From Ideonella_A sp963843805 (GTDB taxonomy: Bacteria > Pseudomonadota > Gammaproteobacteria > Burkholderiales > Burkholderiaceae_C): a stretch of 64,000 nt of DNA. Below are positions 37,383 through 48,141 of the stretch, in pieces. The notes under the pieces are model-generated. The model was given only the letters and a program-made list of their open reading frames with translations, was not told the DNA's origin and did no database searches. Position 1 is the first letter of the stretch, and every line of letters starts with the position of its first letter. The DNA is taken from positions 186,001 through 250,000 of the forward strand of contig CAWJLY010000008.1 in assembly GCA_963843805.1 (NCBI GenBank), given 5' to 3'. Both the position numbers and the translations under genes were made by a program.

Positions 37383-38307
37383 TCAACCCGCGGCCAGATA
37401 GCGGCTGGCCCCGGCGTCCTGCAAGCGCGGCTGCCGCCTGCTCGCCCGAGCCGCGAGCGGCGCTTTCGCTGTCGACCATCGCGCTGCAACGATGGCGTCA
37501 GCAACGGCGTCGCGGTCTGCTCCGGATGCCCGAGGGCGACGCGCATGTCGAGCAGCGTCGCCGTCGCCACGTGCGCATGGGCGGCCAGCGGCATGCTGCA
37601 ACTGCCGCCAAGCGCGCGCGAAACCGCACGTTCGGCCTCGACCGCCAGGCGGGTCGGCCGATCGGACAACGACGCCAGCAGCTCGGCCAGATCGCCCGCG
37701 TCGCTGCGGATCTCGATGCCGAGTGCGCCCTGGCCCGCGCAGACGGCAGCATGGCATCGGTATCGAAGGCGCAGCGGATGCGGTTGCCGAGGCCAAGACG
37801 GTTCAGGCCGGCCGCGGCCAGCACGATGGCATCGTACTGACCGTCGTCGAGCTTGCGCAGGCGTGTATCCAGATTGCCGCGCAACGGTTCGACGCGCAGA
37901 TCGGGGCGCAGGTTGCGCAGCTGCACGACGCGTCGCAGGCTCGACGTGCCGACCAGCGCACCACGCGGCAAGTCGTCGAGCGACGCATGTCGGTTCGACA
38001 CCAACGCATCGCGCGGGTCTTCGCGCCGCAGCACGGCAGCCAGCGCAAAACCGTCGGGCAAGTCCATCGGCACGTCTTTCAGCGAATGGACCGCCAGTTC
38101 GGCGCGCCCATCCTCGAGCGCGGTTTCGAGCTCCTTGACGAACAGGCCCTTGCCGCCCACCTTCGACAGCGTGCGATCGAGGATCTGGTCGCCACGGGTG
38201 GTCATGCCGAGCAGCTCGACCTGCACGCCGAAGCGCTCGACCAGCAGGTCGCGCACATGTTCGGCCTGCCACAACGCGAGCCGGCTTTCGCGGGTGGCGA
38301 TCCGCAA
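37383..38307 (-). CDS. hemC: Porphobilinogen deaminase HemC, frameshifted near the 3' end
   Basis: HemC polymerises four porphobilinogen units into hydroxymethylbilane. The first 200 residues are in one frame: RIATRESRLALWQAEHVRDL; GDQILDRTLSKVGGKGLFVK; ELAVHSLKDVPMDLP; VGTSSLRRVVQLRNLRPDL; RGNLDTRLRKLDDGQYDAIV. Then the frame changes near 37745 (GQGALGIEIRSDAGD) and twice more before LQDAGASRYLAAG. The cofactor-binding cysteine is in GGSCSMPLAAHA. TTG 38307 starts at family similarity; ATG 38396 in another frame could be the native start if a further shift exists. It diverges from ppc. Confidence 0.88.
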
Positions 38308-38526
38308 GGACCGGCGGCAGGCCGCTGCGCGGCTGATGGCGGACGGCGTCGGCGACGGATGCCGAGCGGCTGGAAATCGGGGTCGATGCTGGCCATCGGT
38401 CGATGCTAGCAGCGAAGTCTGACCCGTCGCGCCGACGCGTCACACAAGCTCGTGCGCGGCCCGACGTCTTGCAGCTCGACCGACGGCACCCGCCTCGATA
38501 CATTTGATGATTGGTAACTAAATTAC

Positions 38527-41424
38527 ATGATTCGCGCCATGGCCACCCGCACCGCCAGCAAAACTGCCCCGATCCTGTCTGCCAAGCCTGGCAATCCGCC
38601 CGACAAGCCCAAGCCGGCAAAGACGGCAAGCGCCGAAGCGGCCGACAAGAACCGCCGGCTGGTCGAAGATATCCGGCTGCTCGGCCGCATCCTGGGTGAC
38701 GTGATTCGCGAGCAGGAGGGCCAGGCGGCGTTCGATCTGGTCGAGCGGGTGCGCCAGTTGTCGGTGGCCTATCGGCTGAAAAGCGACGCGCAGGCCGGCC
38801 GCGCACTCGATCGCCTGCTGAAAAATCTGAGCGGCGATCAGACCGTCAGCGTGATCCGCGCGTTCAGCTATTTTTCGCATCTGGCCAATATCGCCGAAGA
38901 CCGCCACCACGTGCGTCGGCGAGTCCACCACGAACGCCAAGGCCATCTGCAGGAAGGCTCGTTGGCGATGACGCTCGAGCGGCTGGCCGCCGCCGGTATT
39001 CGCGGCGCCGAAATCGCGCAGACGCTGCAACACGCCTATATCGCCCCGGTGCTGACCGCGCACCCGACCGAGGTACAGCGCAAGAGCATTCTCGATGCCG
39101 AGCGGGCGATCGCCGAGATGGTCGAGCAACGCGACGACCTGCCGAGCGAGCGCGAGCAGGCAGCCAACGAATCGCGCATCCGTGCCCGCGTCACGCAGCT
39201 GTGGCAGACGCGGATGTTGCGCACATCCAAGCTGACCGTCGCCGACGAGATCGAGAACGCGCTGTCGTATTACCGATCGACTTTTCTGCGCCAGATCCCG
39301 CGCATGTACCGCGACCTCGAAGCCGCACTGCCCGGCCATCCGATCGCCAGCTTCTTCCGCATGGGCAACTGGATCGGTGGCGATCGCGATGGCAACCCGA
39401 ACGTCTCGGCCGAGACCCTCGAGATGGCGCTGGCCAGGCAATGCGAGACCGTGTTGCGCTTCTACCTGACCGAGGTGCACGAGCTCGGCGCCGAGATGTC
39501 GATTTCGGCCACGCTGGCGCCGATCACGCCGGCGATGCAGGCGCTGGCCGACGCCTCGCCCGACCACAGCGGCCATCGCAGCGACGAGCCCTACCGGCGC
39601 GCGCTGATCGGCATGTATGCCCGGCTGGCCGCAACCTTGCTTGAATTTACCGGCACCGAGGCGCTGCGCCATGCGGTGGCGCCGCAGCAGCCGTATGTCA
39701 GCGCCGACGCAGCTGCTGGCCGAGTTGCAGATCATCGAGGATTCGCTGCTCGCCAACCATGCAGGCGCGCTGACCGAGCCACGGCTGAAGCCCGCTGAAA
39801 CGTGCGCTGCAGGTGTTCGGCTTCCATCTGGCAACGGTCGACCTGCGGCAGAGTTCGGACAAACACGAACTGGTGGTGGCCGAGTTGTTGCGCACGGCCC
39901 GGCTAGAGGCCGACTACAGCGCGCTCGACGAAGACGCCCGGCGTAGCCTGCTGCTCGGCCTGCTCAACGATGCACGGCCGCTGCGCGTTCACGGCGCCAG
40001 CTACAGCGAGCACACGCAGCACGAGCTGCCGATCTTCGAGGTGGCCGGGCGCATGCTGGCGCGCTATGGCCGCGAGGCGCTGCGCCACTACATCATCTCG
40101 CACACCGAAGCGGTCAGCGATCTGCTCGAGGTGCAGTTGCTGCTGAAGGAAACCGGCCTGCTGCGCGGCACGCTCGATGGTGAAGGCGATCGCGCCGCGG
40201 TCGGCTCGCTGATCGTCGTGCCGCTGTTCGAGACCATCGGTGACCTGCGCCAGGCCGCGCCGATCATGCGCGAGTATTTCGAGCTGCCGGGCATCAAGGG
40301 GCTGCTGCAGCGCTCAGGCTCGGAGCAGGACATCATGCTCGGCTACAGCGACAGCAACAAGGACGGCGGCAGCTTCACCAGCAACTGGGAGCTGTACTGC
40401 GCCGAGATCGCGCTGGCCGAACTGTTCGCAGTGCTCGGTGAAAGCCATCGGCATCACGCTGCGCCTGTTCCATGGCCGCGGCGGCACCGTCGGCCGCGGC
40501 GGTGGCCCGAGCTATCAGGCGATCCTGGCGCAGCCACCGGGCACCGTCAACGGCCAGATCCGGCTGACCGAACAGGGCGAAGTCATCGCCTCGAAATATG
40601 CCCACCCCGAGATCGGCCGGCGCAACCTGGAAACGCTGGTCGCGGCCACGCTGGAGGCGACGCTGCTGCATCCGACCAAGAGTGCGCCGGCCAGTTTCCT
40701 CGAAGCGGCCGCGGCCATCAGCGATGCCAGCTTCGCCGCCTATCGCAAGCTGGTCTACGAGACACCCGGCTTCACCGACTATTTTTTCAGCGCCACGCCG
40801 ATCCGCGAAATTGCCGAGCTCAACCTCGGCTCGCGCCCGGCGTCTCGCAAGGCAACACGCGAGATCGAGGATCTGCGCGCGATACCGTGGAGTTTCAGCT
40901 GGGGGCAATGCCGCATCGCGCTGCCCGGCTGGTGCGGTTTCGGCTCGGCGATCGATCGAGTTTCTCGGCAGGGAGGCGACGCAACGCAAGCAGCGCCTGG
41001 CGCTGCTGCAGCGCATGCACAAGCAGTGGCCTTTTTTCCGCACCCTGATGTCGAACCTCGACATGGTGATCGCGAAAAGCGATTTTGCGATCGCCGCGCG
41101 TTATGTCGAACTGGTTCAGGACAAGAAGGCGGGCAAGAAGATCTTCGGCCTGATCAAGGCCGAATGGCAGCGTACCAACGATGCGCTGAGCCTGATCACC
41201 GGCGACGCGACCAGCGGCTGGCGTCGAACCCGGCACTGGCACGCTCGATCGAGCACCGCTTCCCCTACCTCGATCCGCTGAACCACCTGCAGGTCGAATT
41301 GCTGCGCCGCTACCGCGGCCATGTCGGCGATCGGATGAAGACGATCCGGCGTTTGCCCGCGTGCGCAGGGGCATCCACATCTCGATCAACGGCATTGCTG
41401 CCGGGCTTGCGCAATACCGGTTGA
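38527..41424 (+). CDS. ppc: Phosphoenolpyruvate carboxylase, about seven apparent frameshifts
   Basis: Ppc carboxylates phosphoenolpyruvate to oxaloacetate for anaplerosis. The protein would be about 960 residues. Key motifs are all present but in changing frames: VLTAHPTEVQRKSIL with the catalytic histidine; GNWIGGDRDGNPNV; MLGYSDSNKDGG; LFHGRGGTVGRGGGP. The C-terminus AAGLRNTG stops at 41424. Frame changes fall near 39705, 39797, 40440, 40960, 41222, 41350 and 41403. At the first four the downstream frame is offset by +1, so one surplus base each. Starts at 38527 or 38539 are possible. A dead ppc is possible, but sequence error is more likely given its neighbours. Confidence 0.9.
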
Positions 41425-41446
41425 ACGAGTCGATCGCGGTACGCGG

Positions 41447-42488
41447 TCAGGCCTTTCTGACCCGGACGGTGTAGTCGCCGACGCCGCTGCTGCGGCTGAA
41501 GTGGCGCACCTGCGACGTAATATTTGCCGGGCACCAGCGCGCCGGCGATGCGCGCATTGAAGCCGACGCCGCTGTCGTCGTCTTCGGCAATCACGTCGGT
41601 CTCGCTGTCCGGGCCGAACAGCTTCATCACGACGTCGGTCGGCCCTTTCGTATCGATCACATATTTGCCGCCATCGGTGATCGTGAACTGGTACAGGTCT
41701 TCCTCGCCGGGCTTGCCGATGGCGGCTGCCGTGCGGCGCTGACGAATTGACCTTCAGCTCGACCGCTTCGGCCACCGTCGGCGCCGCTTTCGGATAAGCC
41801 GCCGCGCTGGCGATGAAGCTCTTGTCGAGCGCCGACATCACCTCGTTGGCCTGCGTGCCGATGCCGTTGCGTTGTCCAGCTGGCCGGAAAGAAGTACAGC
41901 ATGATCGACTTCGGGTCGAACTGGGTGCCGCGCATCTGGTCGACGCCGGTATTTGTTCAGCACGTTGTGGCGGATCGTCGCCTCGTCCCAGTTGTTCGGT
42001 GGGCCGGCCAGGTTCTGGAGCACCACCGGCTCGTTCCACTGGATGCCGCCGGCCGGATTCTGGTGCTCGTGGCCAAGACCGATCGCATGGCCGAACTCAT
42101 GCGCTGCCGTGCCACCATCGAGAAAACCGAGGTTCATCGTCGGCTGGTTCAACGGGTATGCTGCGGTTGTCGGTGCCGATATACGACCAGGCACCGTCGT
42201 CGGCATCGAATGCGATGCGAATCTCGGCGTCGGGCGCGTTGTTGAAATCGAATTGCAGGTTGGCTACGTCGGACCACCACTTGGCCTGCTCGCGCGCCTT
42301 GGCCTGCTGCTGCGCACTGCCGCCGAGAAACGCACCCGCAAGGTGGTGCCGTTCATCCACATCTTGCTGGCCACCAGGATCGCGCGCACGCTGCCGCTGC
42401 GGCGGATCGTCGATTGAAAGCGGCGGGTTTCGGCCGGCAGCAGCCGATCGATGCAGATCTTGGGTCGGCTTTGGGCGGTGGCCATCAT
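41447..42488 (-). CDS. Metzincin-type zinc metalloprotease with C-terminal prepeptidase-like domain, frameshifted
   Basis: The active site HEFGHAIGLGHEHQNP fits HExxHxxGxxH, the three-histidine zinc site of metzincins. It is preceded by SKMWMNGTTLRVRF and WWSDVANLQFDFNNAPDAEIRI, and followed by the Met-turn region FDPKSIMLYFFP, as in bacterial M12-like peptidases. The C-terminal part (DLYQFTITDGGKYVIDT-like strands, DSETDVIAEDDDSGVGFNARI, GVGDYTVRVRKA) resembles a bacterial prepeptidase C-terminal beta domain. Frame changes fall near 42300, 42190, 41940, 41870, 41740 and 41505. The start ATG 42488 follows AAAGGAG. No signal peptide is obvious. It diverges from the 1538-residue protein. Confidence 0.8.
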
Positions 42489-42753
42489 GATCTCCTTTCG
42501 GCTCTGCCACGCCGAAGCGCTTCGGCGCAGCCATGGAACTTACGCCGCAAACGGAGCTGCGTCCAGCCCGTCTGGCGAAACGCACGGCGGTTGGTAGGCG
42601 GCGCTGCCGGCTGACCGTGAGCCTCGGCTCTGAATGGGGCGTGACCGCCCGCCCGGAAACTGAAACGCCTGCAATTGCCCGACGCTTCAACAAGCTCTGG
42701 CGCATCCGACCCCGCCGGCGTAACATCTTTGCAACCCGATCACTGGGGCCCCC

Positions 42754-45700
42754 ATGTTGCTGCGCTCGGTCTTGTTGCTTTGCCTTTGGCTGGCAGCCCA
42801 AGGCGTTGCAGCGCAAGGTCAGGCAGCATCCGAAGACGATGAAGAGTTGAGGCGCGGCCAAACCCGCGTCAACGTGACCGTTGTCGATGCCGACGGCAAA
42901 AAGCTGAGGGGCATCACCGTGACCGGCTCCCACCAGGGGATGCTGACCGAATACGACCCCGATTACCGTGCGGTGACGAATGACTCGGGCGTTGCAACGC
43001 TGTGGGTCAAGACGAGCCGCTATCCGACCGAGCGGCAACTCGGAACGCAACTCTGGCTCGACGCGATCGAGGATGCCGAAGGCAAGACCACGCGGCTGCG
43101 CAACACTCGCCAGCTGCTGCGGCTGAACCACCAGCAGTTGCTGTCCAACACGACGATCCTGATGCTGCCGGCCGCCGCCTCGATCGATCCGGTTCATGGC
43201 ATCGCGGTTCGCTTGCGCGCGGTCGACCAGGACGGTCAACCGGTTCCCGGCGCGCTGCTCACGCTGCAAACCAGCGACATGACACGGGCGCTGGAGCGGC
43301 AGGCCGACGAGCGAGGGCTGGCACTGATGGATGCCACGGTGCTTGGGGATCGCGCCTCGGTTGAAGCGAAGGCATCGAAAGTCGATCACCAGCCTGGCAG
43401 CACCCGATTCAGGCTGACCGCATCGATGCGTAGGGACGGCAGCGTGCAGGAGCACGATATCCCGCTGCTTCGGTTGGCGCCCGAGGTCTCGCGCGCGCGC
43501 ATCACGGTGTCGGTGCTGTCCACCAAAGGCGAGCGACTGCCGGATGCCGAGGTGCGACTGGCGCCAAGGGCACCGCTGCGCGGTACCCCGGCTGCAGCGC
43601 GCACCAGCGCTGAGGGCTCGGCCGTTCTGCCCGGCGGGGCGCCGGGGACATGGACGCTCGAGGTGCGGCACGGCAAGTTCGAGACCGACAGCAGTGACAT
43701 CGAGATGACCAGCGCCGATGCGGTGCACACGGTGCGACTGCGCGAAAAATTGGCGGCCAGCGAGGACAGCCAGGTCATCGTGACGGTGCTGGCGTTGGAC
43801 AAGAAAGGCAGCGATGGCCAGCCTGCGCCAATATCGAAAGCGATGATCAGATGGGGCCAGACCACCGCCGGCACCGACGAAAATGGCCAGGTGAAGATCG
43901 GTTTTCCCGGCCAGATGGGCATTGATCTGCGAATCGATGCCGAGGGTTATGAACCGGCGACGCTGAGTGTCCCGGGTGGCCGCTATGTGGTGATCTCCAA
44001 CCTGCAACGCACGGTTCGGCTGCTGCCGAAGGACGCCGCATCCCTGGAAGACAGCCGGGTCGAGGTGACCGTACTGGCAGCCGCCAAGAACCGGCCGGGC
44101 GATGCACCCGGGCCGCTCGGCGGTGCCCGGGTCAGCAGCAGCCGCGCGACCGCGCAGACCGATGCCCAGGGCAAGGCGAGGATCGAGTACAGCGGTCTGG
44201 TCGGCGTGGAGTTGCGAATCGAGGCCGAGGGTTACGAGCCGGCCACGTTGCGGATTGCTGGCGGCGATCCGCTGCCCAATCAGCGCCGCGAAGTCAGGCT
44301 GGTGACCACCAAAGCAGCGCTGCGCGACGACAGCCAGCTCGAGCTCACGGTGGTCGCCGATCCAGCTGTCGAGGACGGCGCACGCACGCAGCCGATTACC
44401 GGCGCTCGCATCAGCGGTGGTGGACCCATAGTGACCACTGACGCGCAGGGCAAGGCAAGCCTGTCTTTCATCGGACAGTCCGGCCTGCAACTGCGGGTCG
44501 AGGCGGACGGCTTTCTGCCCGGGGCGATCAGCGTCCCGGCCGCGGCGGTTGCTGCCGACATGCAGAGGGTCCAGCACCGCCGCGAGCTGCGACTGAAAGC
44601 CGATCTGCCCGACGAAAATACGCCGGTCAGATTGCGCTTTCGCCTCACCGAGGCGGGCGGCACAGCACCTGTCAGCAGCGCCAGCGTGAAAGTCAGCGTG
44701 GCAGGCCGGGTCGTCGGCGAGGGACGCAGCGATGGCGGCGGCGTCGCACTTCTGCGCCTCGATGATGTCGGCACCCGCGCGGCTCGCCGTGGCCTCGCTT
44801 TCGAGATCGAAGCCACCGGTTATCAGATCGGCAATGGCATCATCGCAGCGTCTCGGCTCGAGCCGGCTCGTGAGCCGGTTGATCAGCCAGTGGCACTCAA
44901 TGCCTTCCTGGAAGTGACCGTGCGGGTGCTCTCGGCCGCCAGCAAACAGCCGATCAGCGGGGCGAAGGTGCAACTTTTCCATGGTGCTCAGTCGATTCAG
45001 TCGGCAGCGACGGAAACCGACGACAAAGGCCAGGTGATCGTGCTGCTGACAGGCCCGGTGGTGCGGGCCGCGCAGCGCGACGGCCTGTTCACCGAAGTGA
45101 ATGCGATTCCTTTTGCCAACCACCGCAGTACGGTGAACGCCGAGTTGCTGCAAAAGGCCAAGCCGCTCTATCTGGTGCAGATGGATCCCGAGTCGAATAA
45201 CGACCTGGCTGCATTGGCTGGCGAAGTGGCAGGACTGGAGGCGCGCAAACGCGCCGTGCTGACCAGCACGGCGGGCTTCGTTGCCGCACTGAAACAAGTC
45301 GAAGCCGCTTTGCAGGCCGCGCGCAAACGCCAACAGATCTGGGATGGCCGCCCCGACGCGGCGGTCGGCCGGCCGAATCTCGGCGAAGCGGGCTGGTTGG
45401 GCCAAAGCCCGAGTTTTTGCACCCGGGTCATCGAAACAATTGAAAAGGCCGAACTCGACTTCTCGAATGACGCCAAGTTCGTCGTCGATCAACTGCAAGC
45501 CGGGCGCGACGCTGCTGATCGTTGCCGCGGCGCGCCATCGCCTGGCGCAATTGCCGCGGTCGAGCAGGCCGGACGCGCAGCCGCCGGCCGCTTGAGCGCC
45601 ATGCAGGGTCCGCTGCAGCGCGAACAGCAGCGTGCTGCATCCTTTCTGAAGGAATACGAGACCGTAAGTCGCGCGCTGCAGTCGCCCGAAATGGTCGCCT

Positions 45701-47370
45701 ACAGGAAGGCGGTTGCCGACGCCACGCAAGCGGCGAAGACGGCGCTGGCGTCCGGCGAAAACCTGAAGCGCGAGCGAATGGACCTGGAAAGTGCCCGCAT
45801 CAAGATCGCCGCGCGGCTGACCCAGCTGAGTGCAAGCTTGCGCTCGACCACCGATTTTGCGCTGGCGGGTTCGCTGAAGACACGCATTGATGCCCTGGCC
45901 CTGCCTGAAGCCGAGATCGACGAGGCGACCGCACGCGCGACAAGCGACGCCGAGGCACTGACTAGCGATCTTCAGACCGCCGGGGAAAACCTGGCCCGAT
46001 ACGACGAACCGGCCTGCAAGACGATGCGTGAACGCTACCGGCGCGTCGCGGACGCCATGGACGCCGACTATTTTGCCGCCGATGCCGCAAGTCGCACCAA
46101 CAACCTGCCGGCGCGGGCTGCCGATTGCCGGGCCACTTGGGAAGCCGCGAATCGGCAGCCCACGCTGGTTGCCGTGCCCGATCTGACCGGTCTGCCGCCC
46201 GGTGCTATGGCCAATATCGTCCGCAATGCGGGGCTGACCTGGGGCGGCCCGGCGGCTGCCGGCAATGCGCCTTCCCCTGCGCTCGCCGGCAAGCTGGCAA
46301 GCCAGCAACCACTGGCCTTTGCGATGGTGCCGCCCGGAACGTCGGTGGTGGCTTTGATCTGGCAGGACGCGGGTCAACCCCCGCCCCCGCAACCGCCCAC
46401 GCAACCGACGAATGTCGTACCGCCCCCGGCACCGGCGACCAGCCTGGCGACGGTGCCAAACCTCGGCGGCTTGCCCAGCCGGTTGGCGATCGACATCGCG
46501 ATCGTCGCCAGCGGCCTGATTCCGGCGTATCAAACCGTCACGCCAGTGCCGTATGGCATGGCAGGTCGATTCGCAGGCCAGTTGCCGAACGCCGGCGACA
46601 AGGTGCCGTACGGCAGCGTCGTGCGTTATGGCGTATACGAGGCAGCACAGGCCGCGCCAACGGCACCCGCGGCCTTGCCACCGGTGGCCATGCTGCCGGC
46701 CACACCCGCACCGAGTGGTGGCGTGCCGAGCGTGATTGGCGATTTGCTCGAGCTCGCACAAGCCAAGCTCGAGGCGGCGGGCCTGCGGGTGGGTGGCATT
46801 ACCAAGGGCGATCGGCCGCCCAACGAAGCATGGGCGGGTCGCGTTTTCTATCAAGATCCGGCCGCCGGCAGTCGGGTCCGTCCAGGAAGCGGCGTGGCGC
46901 TGCGGCAGTACGGTCCGATGACGGCAGGCCCCCCGGTCGTGGCTCCGCCTCCAGTGCCACCACCGGTGGCGGGGCCGGTCTCAACCGTGCAACCGAACTG
47001 CGCCGGCAACGACGGGCCGATCGGTTGCACCGGCAGCTTTACGGGCAACGTCTACCTGGCCTGCGACGGCATCGCACCGGCCAACTACGCCAGCACCTTC
47101 ACGCTTCGCGCCAACGGCAGCGCCGAATTGCAGATCGCGTCGCCCGGCGGCGACTCGCCTTTCCTGGTGGCCGGCACGATGGATCGATCGGGACGGGTCC
47201 AGGTCGATCGCCAGGAACGGGGCGTGCAGCACCGATGGGTAGCGCAGTTTGCGCGCAGTGCAGCGGCCGGGGGCGGTGGACGGCTGACCGGTTCGGGCAA
47301 CTACGAGGCCCGGATCGACATCGTCGACGTCAAGATGAAACGCTGTACCGGGCAGTTCACGCTGCGATGA
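42754..47370 (+). CDS. 1538-residue exported protein with carboxypeptidase-regulatory-like repeats and three PASTA-like domains
   Basis: The frame is intact. A signal peptide (LLRSVLLLCLWLAAQGVAAQ) leads into several beta-sandwich repeats. The clearest are near residues 355-420, 450-515 and 535-600, each ending in a version of 'GxELRIEAEGYEPATL'; related modules lie at about 30-90, 630-700 and 730-780. A helical, probably coiled-coil region follows (about 810-1130). Three PASTA-like modules start near 1136 (VAVPDLTGLPPGAMANIVRNAG), 1231 (TVPNLGGLPSRLAIDIAIVA) and 1323 (PSVIGDLLELAQAKLEAAGL), linked by proline-rich stretches. A C-terminal beta domain with four cysteines starts near 1410. Function unknown; periplasmic or surface location is inferred. 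Confidence 0.85.
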   Translation: MLLRSVLLLCLWLAAQGVAAQGQAASEDDEELRRGQTRVNVTVVDADGKKLRGITVTGSHQGMLTEYDPDYRAVTNDSGVATLWVKTSRYPTERQLGTQLWLDAIEDAEGKTTRLRNTRQLLRLNHQQLLSNTTILMLPAAASIDPVHGIAVRLRAVDQDGQPVPGALLTLQTSDMTRALERQADERGLALMDATVLGDRASVEAKASKVDHQPGSTRFRLTASMRRDGSVQEHDIPLLRLAPEVSRARITVSVLSTKGERLPDAEVRLAPRAPLRGTPAAARTSAEGSAVLPGGAPGTWTLEVRHGKFETDSSDIEMTSADAVHTVRLREKLAASEDSQVIVTVLALDKKGSDGQPAPISKAMIRWGQTTAGTDENGQVKIGFPGQMGIDLRIDAEGYEPATLSVPGGRYVVISNLQRTVRLLPKDAASLEDSRVEVTVLAAAKNRPGDAPGPLGGARVSSSRATAQTDAQGKARIEYSGLVGVELRIEAEGYEPATLRIAGGDPLPNQRREVRLVTTKAALRDDSQLELTVVADPAVEDGARTQPITGARISGGGPIVTTDAQGKASLSFIGQSGLQLRVEADGFLPGAISVPAAAVAADMQRVQHRRELRLKADLPDENTPVRLRFRLTEAGGTAPVSSASVKVSVAGRVVGEGRSDGGGVALLRLDDVGTRAARRGLAFEIEATGYQIGNGIIAASRLEPAREPVDQPVALNAFLEVTVRVLSAASKQPISGAKVQLFHGAQSIQSAATETDDKGQVIVLLTGPVVRAAQRDGLFTEVNAIPFANHRSTVNAELLQKAKPLYLVQMDPESNNDLAALAGEVAGLEARKRAVLTSTAGFVAALKQVEAALQAARKRQQIWDGRPDAAVGRPNLGEAGWLGQSPSFCTRVIETIEKAELDFSNDAKFVVDQLQAGRDAADRCRGAPSPGAIAAVEQAGRAAAGRLSAMQGPLQREQQRAASFLKEYETVSRALQSPEMVAYRKAVADATQAAKTALASGENLKRERMDLESARIKIAARLTQLSASLRSTTDFALAGSLKTRIDALALPEAEIDEATARATSDAEALTSDLQTAGENLARYDEPACKTMRERYRRVADAMDADYFAADAASRTNNLPARAADCRATWEAANRQPTLVAVPDLTGLPPGAMANIVRNAGLTWGGPAAAGNAPSPALAGKLASQQPLAFAMVPPGTSVVALIWQDAGQPPPPQPPTQPTNVVPPPAPATSLATVPNLGGLPSRLAIDIAIVASGLIPAYQTVTPVPYGMAGRFAGQLPNAGDKVPYGSVVRYGVYEAAQAAPTAPAALPPVAMLPATPAPSGGVPSVIGDLLELAQAKLEAAGLRVGGITKGDRPPNEAWAGRVFYQDPAAGSRVRPGSGVALRQYGPMTAGPPVVAPPPVPPPVAGPVSTVQPNCAGNDGPIGCTGSFTGNVYLACDGIAPANYASTFTLRANGSAELQIASPGGDSPFLVAGTMDRSGRVQVDRQERGVQHRWVAQFARSAAAGGGGRLTGSGNYEARIDIVDVKMKRCTGQFTLR

Positions 47371-47394
47371 TTCCCACCCCTGTAGCGCCTTGCC

Positions 47395-47545
47395 CGGCCT
47401 TGCAGGCCGCGCCGAGTCTGGTGCCCCGGCTCCTCGCCGAGCGCCAAAGGTCCACCGTACCTCCGCCGTCCGGGCTCGGCCGCCTCAAGAGGCCGGCGCC
47501 AGCGTACCGGCGAAGCCGGATCCGCGGCGTCTGCTTGATGAGGAC
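47395..47545. repeat. Dispersed GC-rich hairpin repeat, copy 1
   Basis: This intergenic stretch shares several blocks with the repeat region at 55.28-55.78 kb, including CAGGCCGCGCC, GTCCGGGCTCG and AAGCCGGATCCGCGGCG followed by a CTTGAT block. It is a degenerate single copy. Confidence 0.6.
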
Positions 47546-47572
47546 GAATGACGCTCCTCAGGTGACTTTGCG

Positions 47573-48131
47573 ATGAAAAACGTCGGCCGCGTCGGCGGGC
47601 TTGCCTTGCAATTGCTGCTCACCTGCGGCGCCGTGCTCGGGGCCACCGTTGCCCGGGTCGACGGCGAAATGGTCGAACTCAGCGATGCTGCCGGTGCCCG
47701 CGTGGGAGACATGGTGGACATCATGACGCGCTTGCCGGGCTTCGACGAACTCGCCAAGGTCGGGATCGGGTCGTGTGGTCTCGGTCAGGGCGGGCGGCGC
47801 GACGGCGCGCATCGGCGAACGCACCGGCGAGCTGGCCGTCGGCCAGGAGGCTCGTCTGACGCCGGCTGGCTCAGCTGCCGCCAACTCGTCGCAACAACCG
47901 ACTGCACCGACCCCGCCGACAACGCCGACATCGTCGCTCGCGAACGAACTCAACGAGGCGCTGCGTCAGAACCGCTTCGAGCGCCTGACCGCCACCGTCG
48001 GACCGAGCCGCGAAATCATCTTGCGCGGTTCGGTCACCAGCGCAGCCGACAAGCGGCGTGCCCTGCAGATCGCCCGTGGCCTGGCGCCCGCGACTGCCAT
48101 CAAGGACCAGGTTTTCATCGTCGACCCCTAG
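47573..48131 (+). CDS. Exported protein with C-terminal BON-like domain, one apparent frameshift
   Basis: The N-terminus has a signal peptide (LALQLLLTCGAVLGA) and a small beta domain (VARVDGEMVELSDAAGARVG). After one surplus base near 47770 the sequence continues as GRVVSVRAGGATARIGERTG, a proline/threonine linker (QPTAPTPPTTPTSS) and a BON-like alpha/beta unit (LNEALRQNRFERLTATVG; ILRGSVTSAADKRRALQIAR). The corrected length is exactly 185 residues. It precedes a lipoprotein gene by ten bases. BON domains bind membranes or ligands; the specific role is unknown. Confidence 0.75.
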
Positions 48132-48141
48132 GAGACCCGCC

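Noticed and set aside
42097..46854. 1585-residue minus-strand frame opposite the PASTA-like protein
   Set aside because: Its sequence is low in hydrophobic clusters and rich in Arg/His/Gln as expected of an antisense frame. Only its last 60 residues are real, belonging to the frameshifted metalloprotease.
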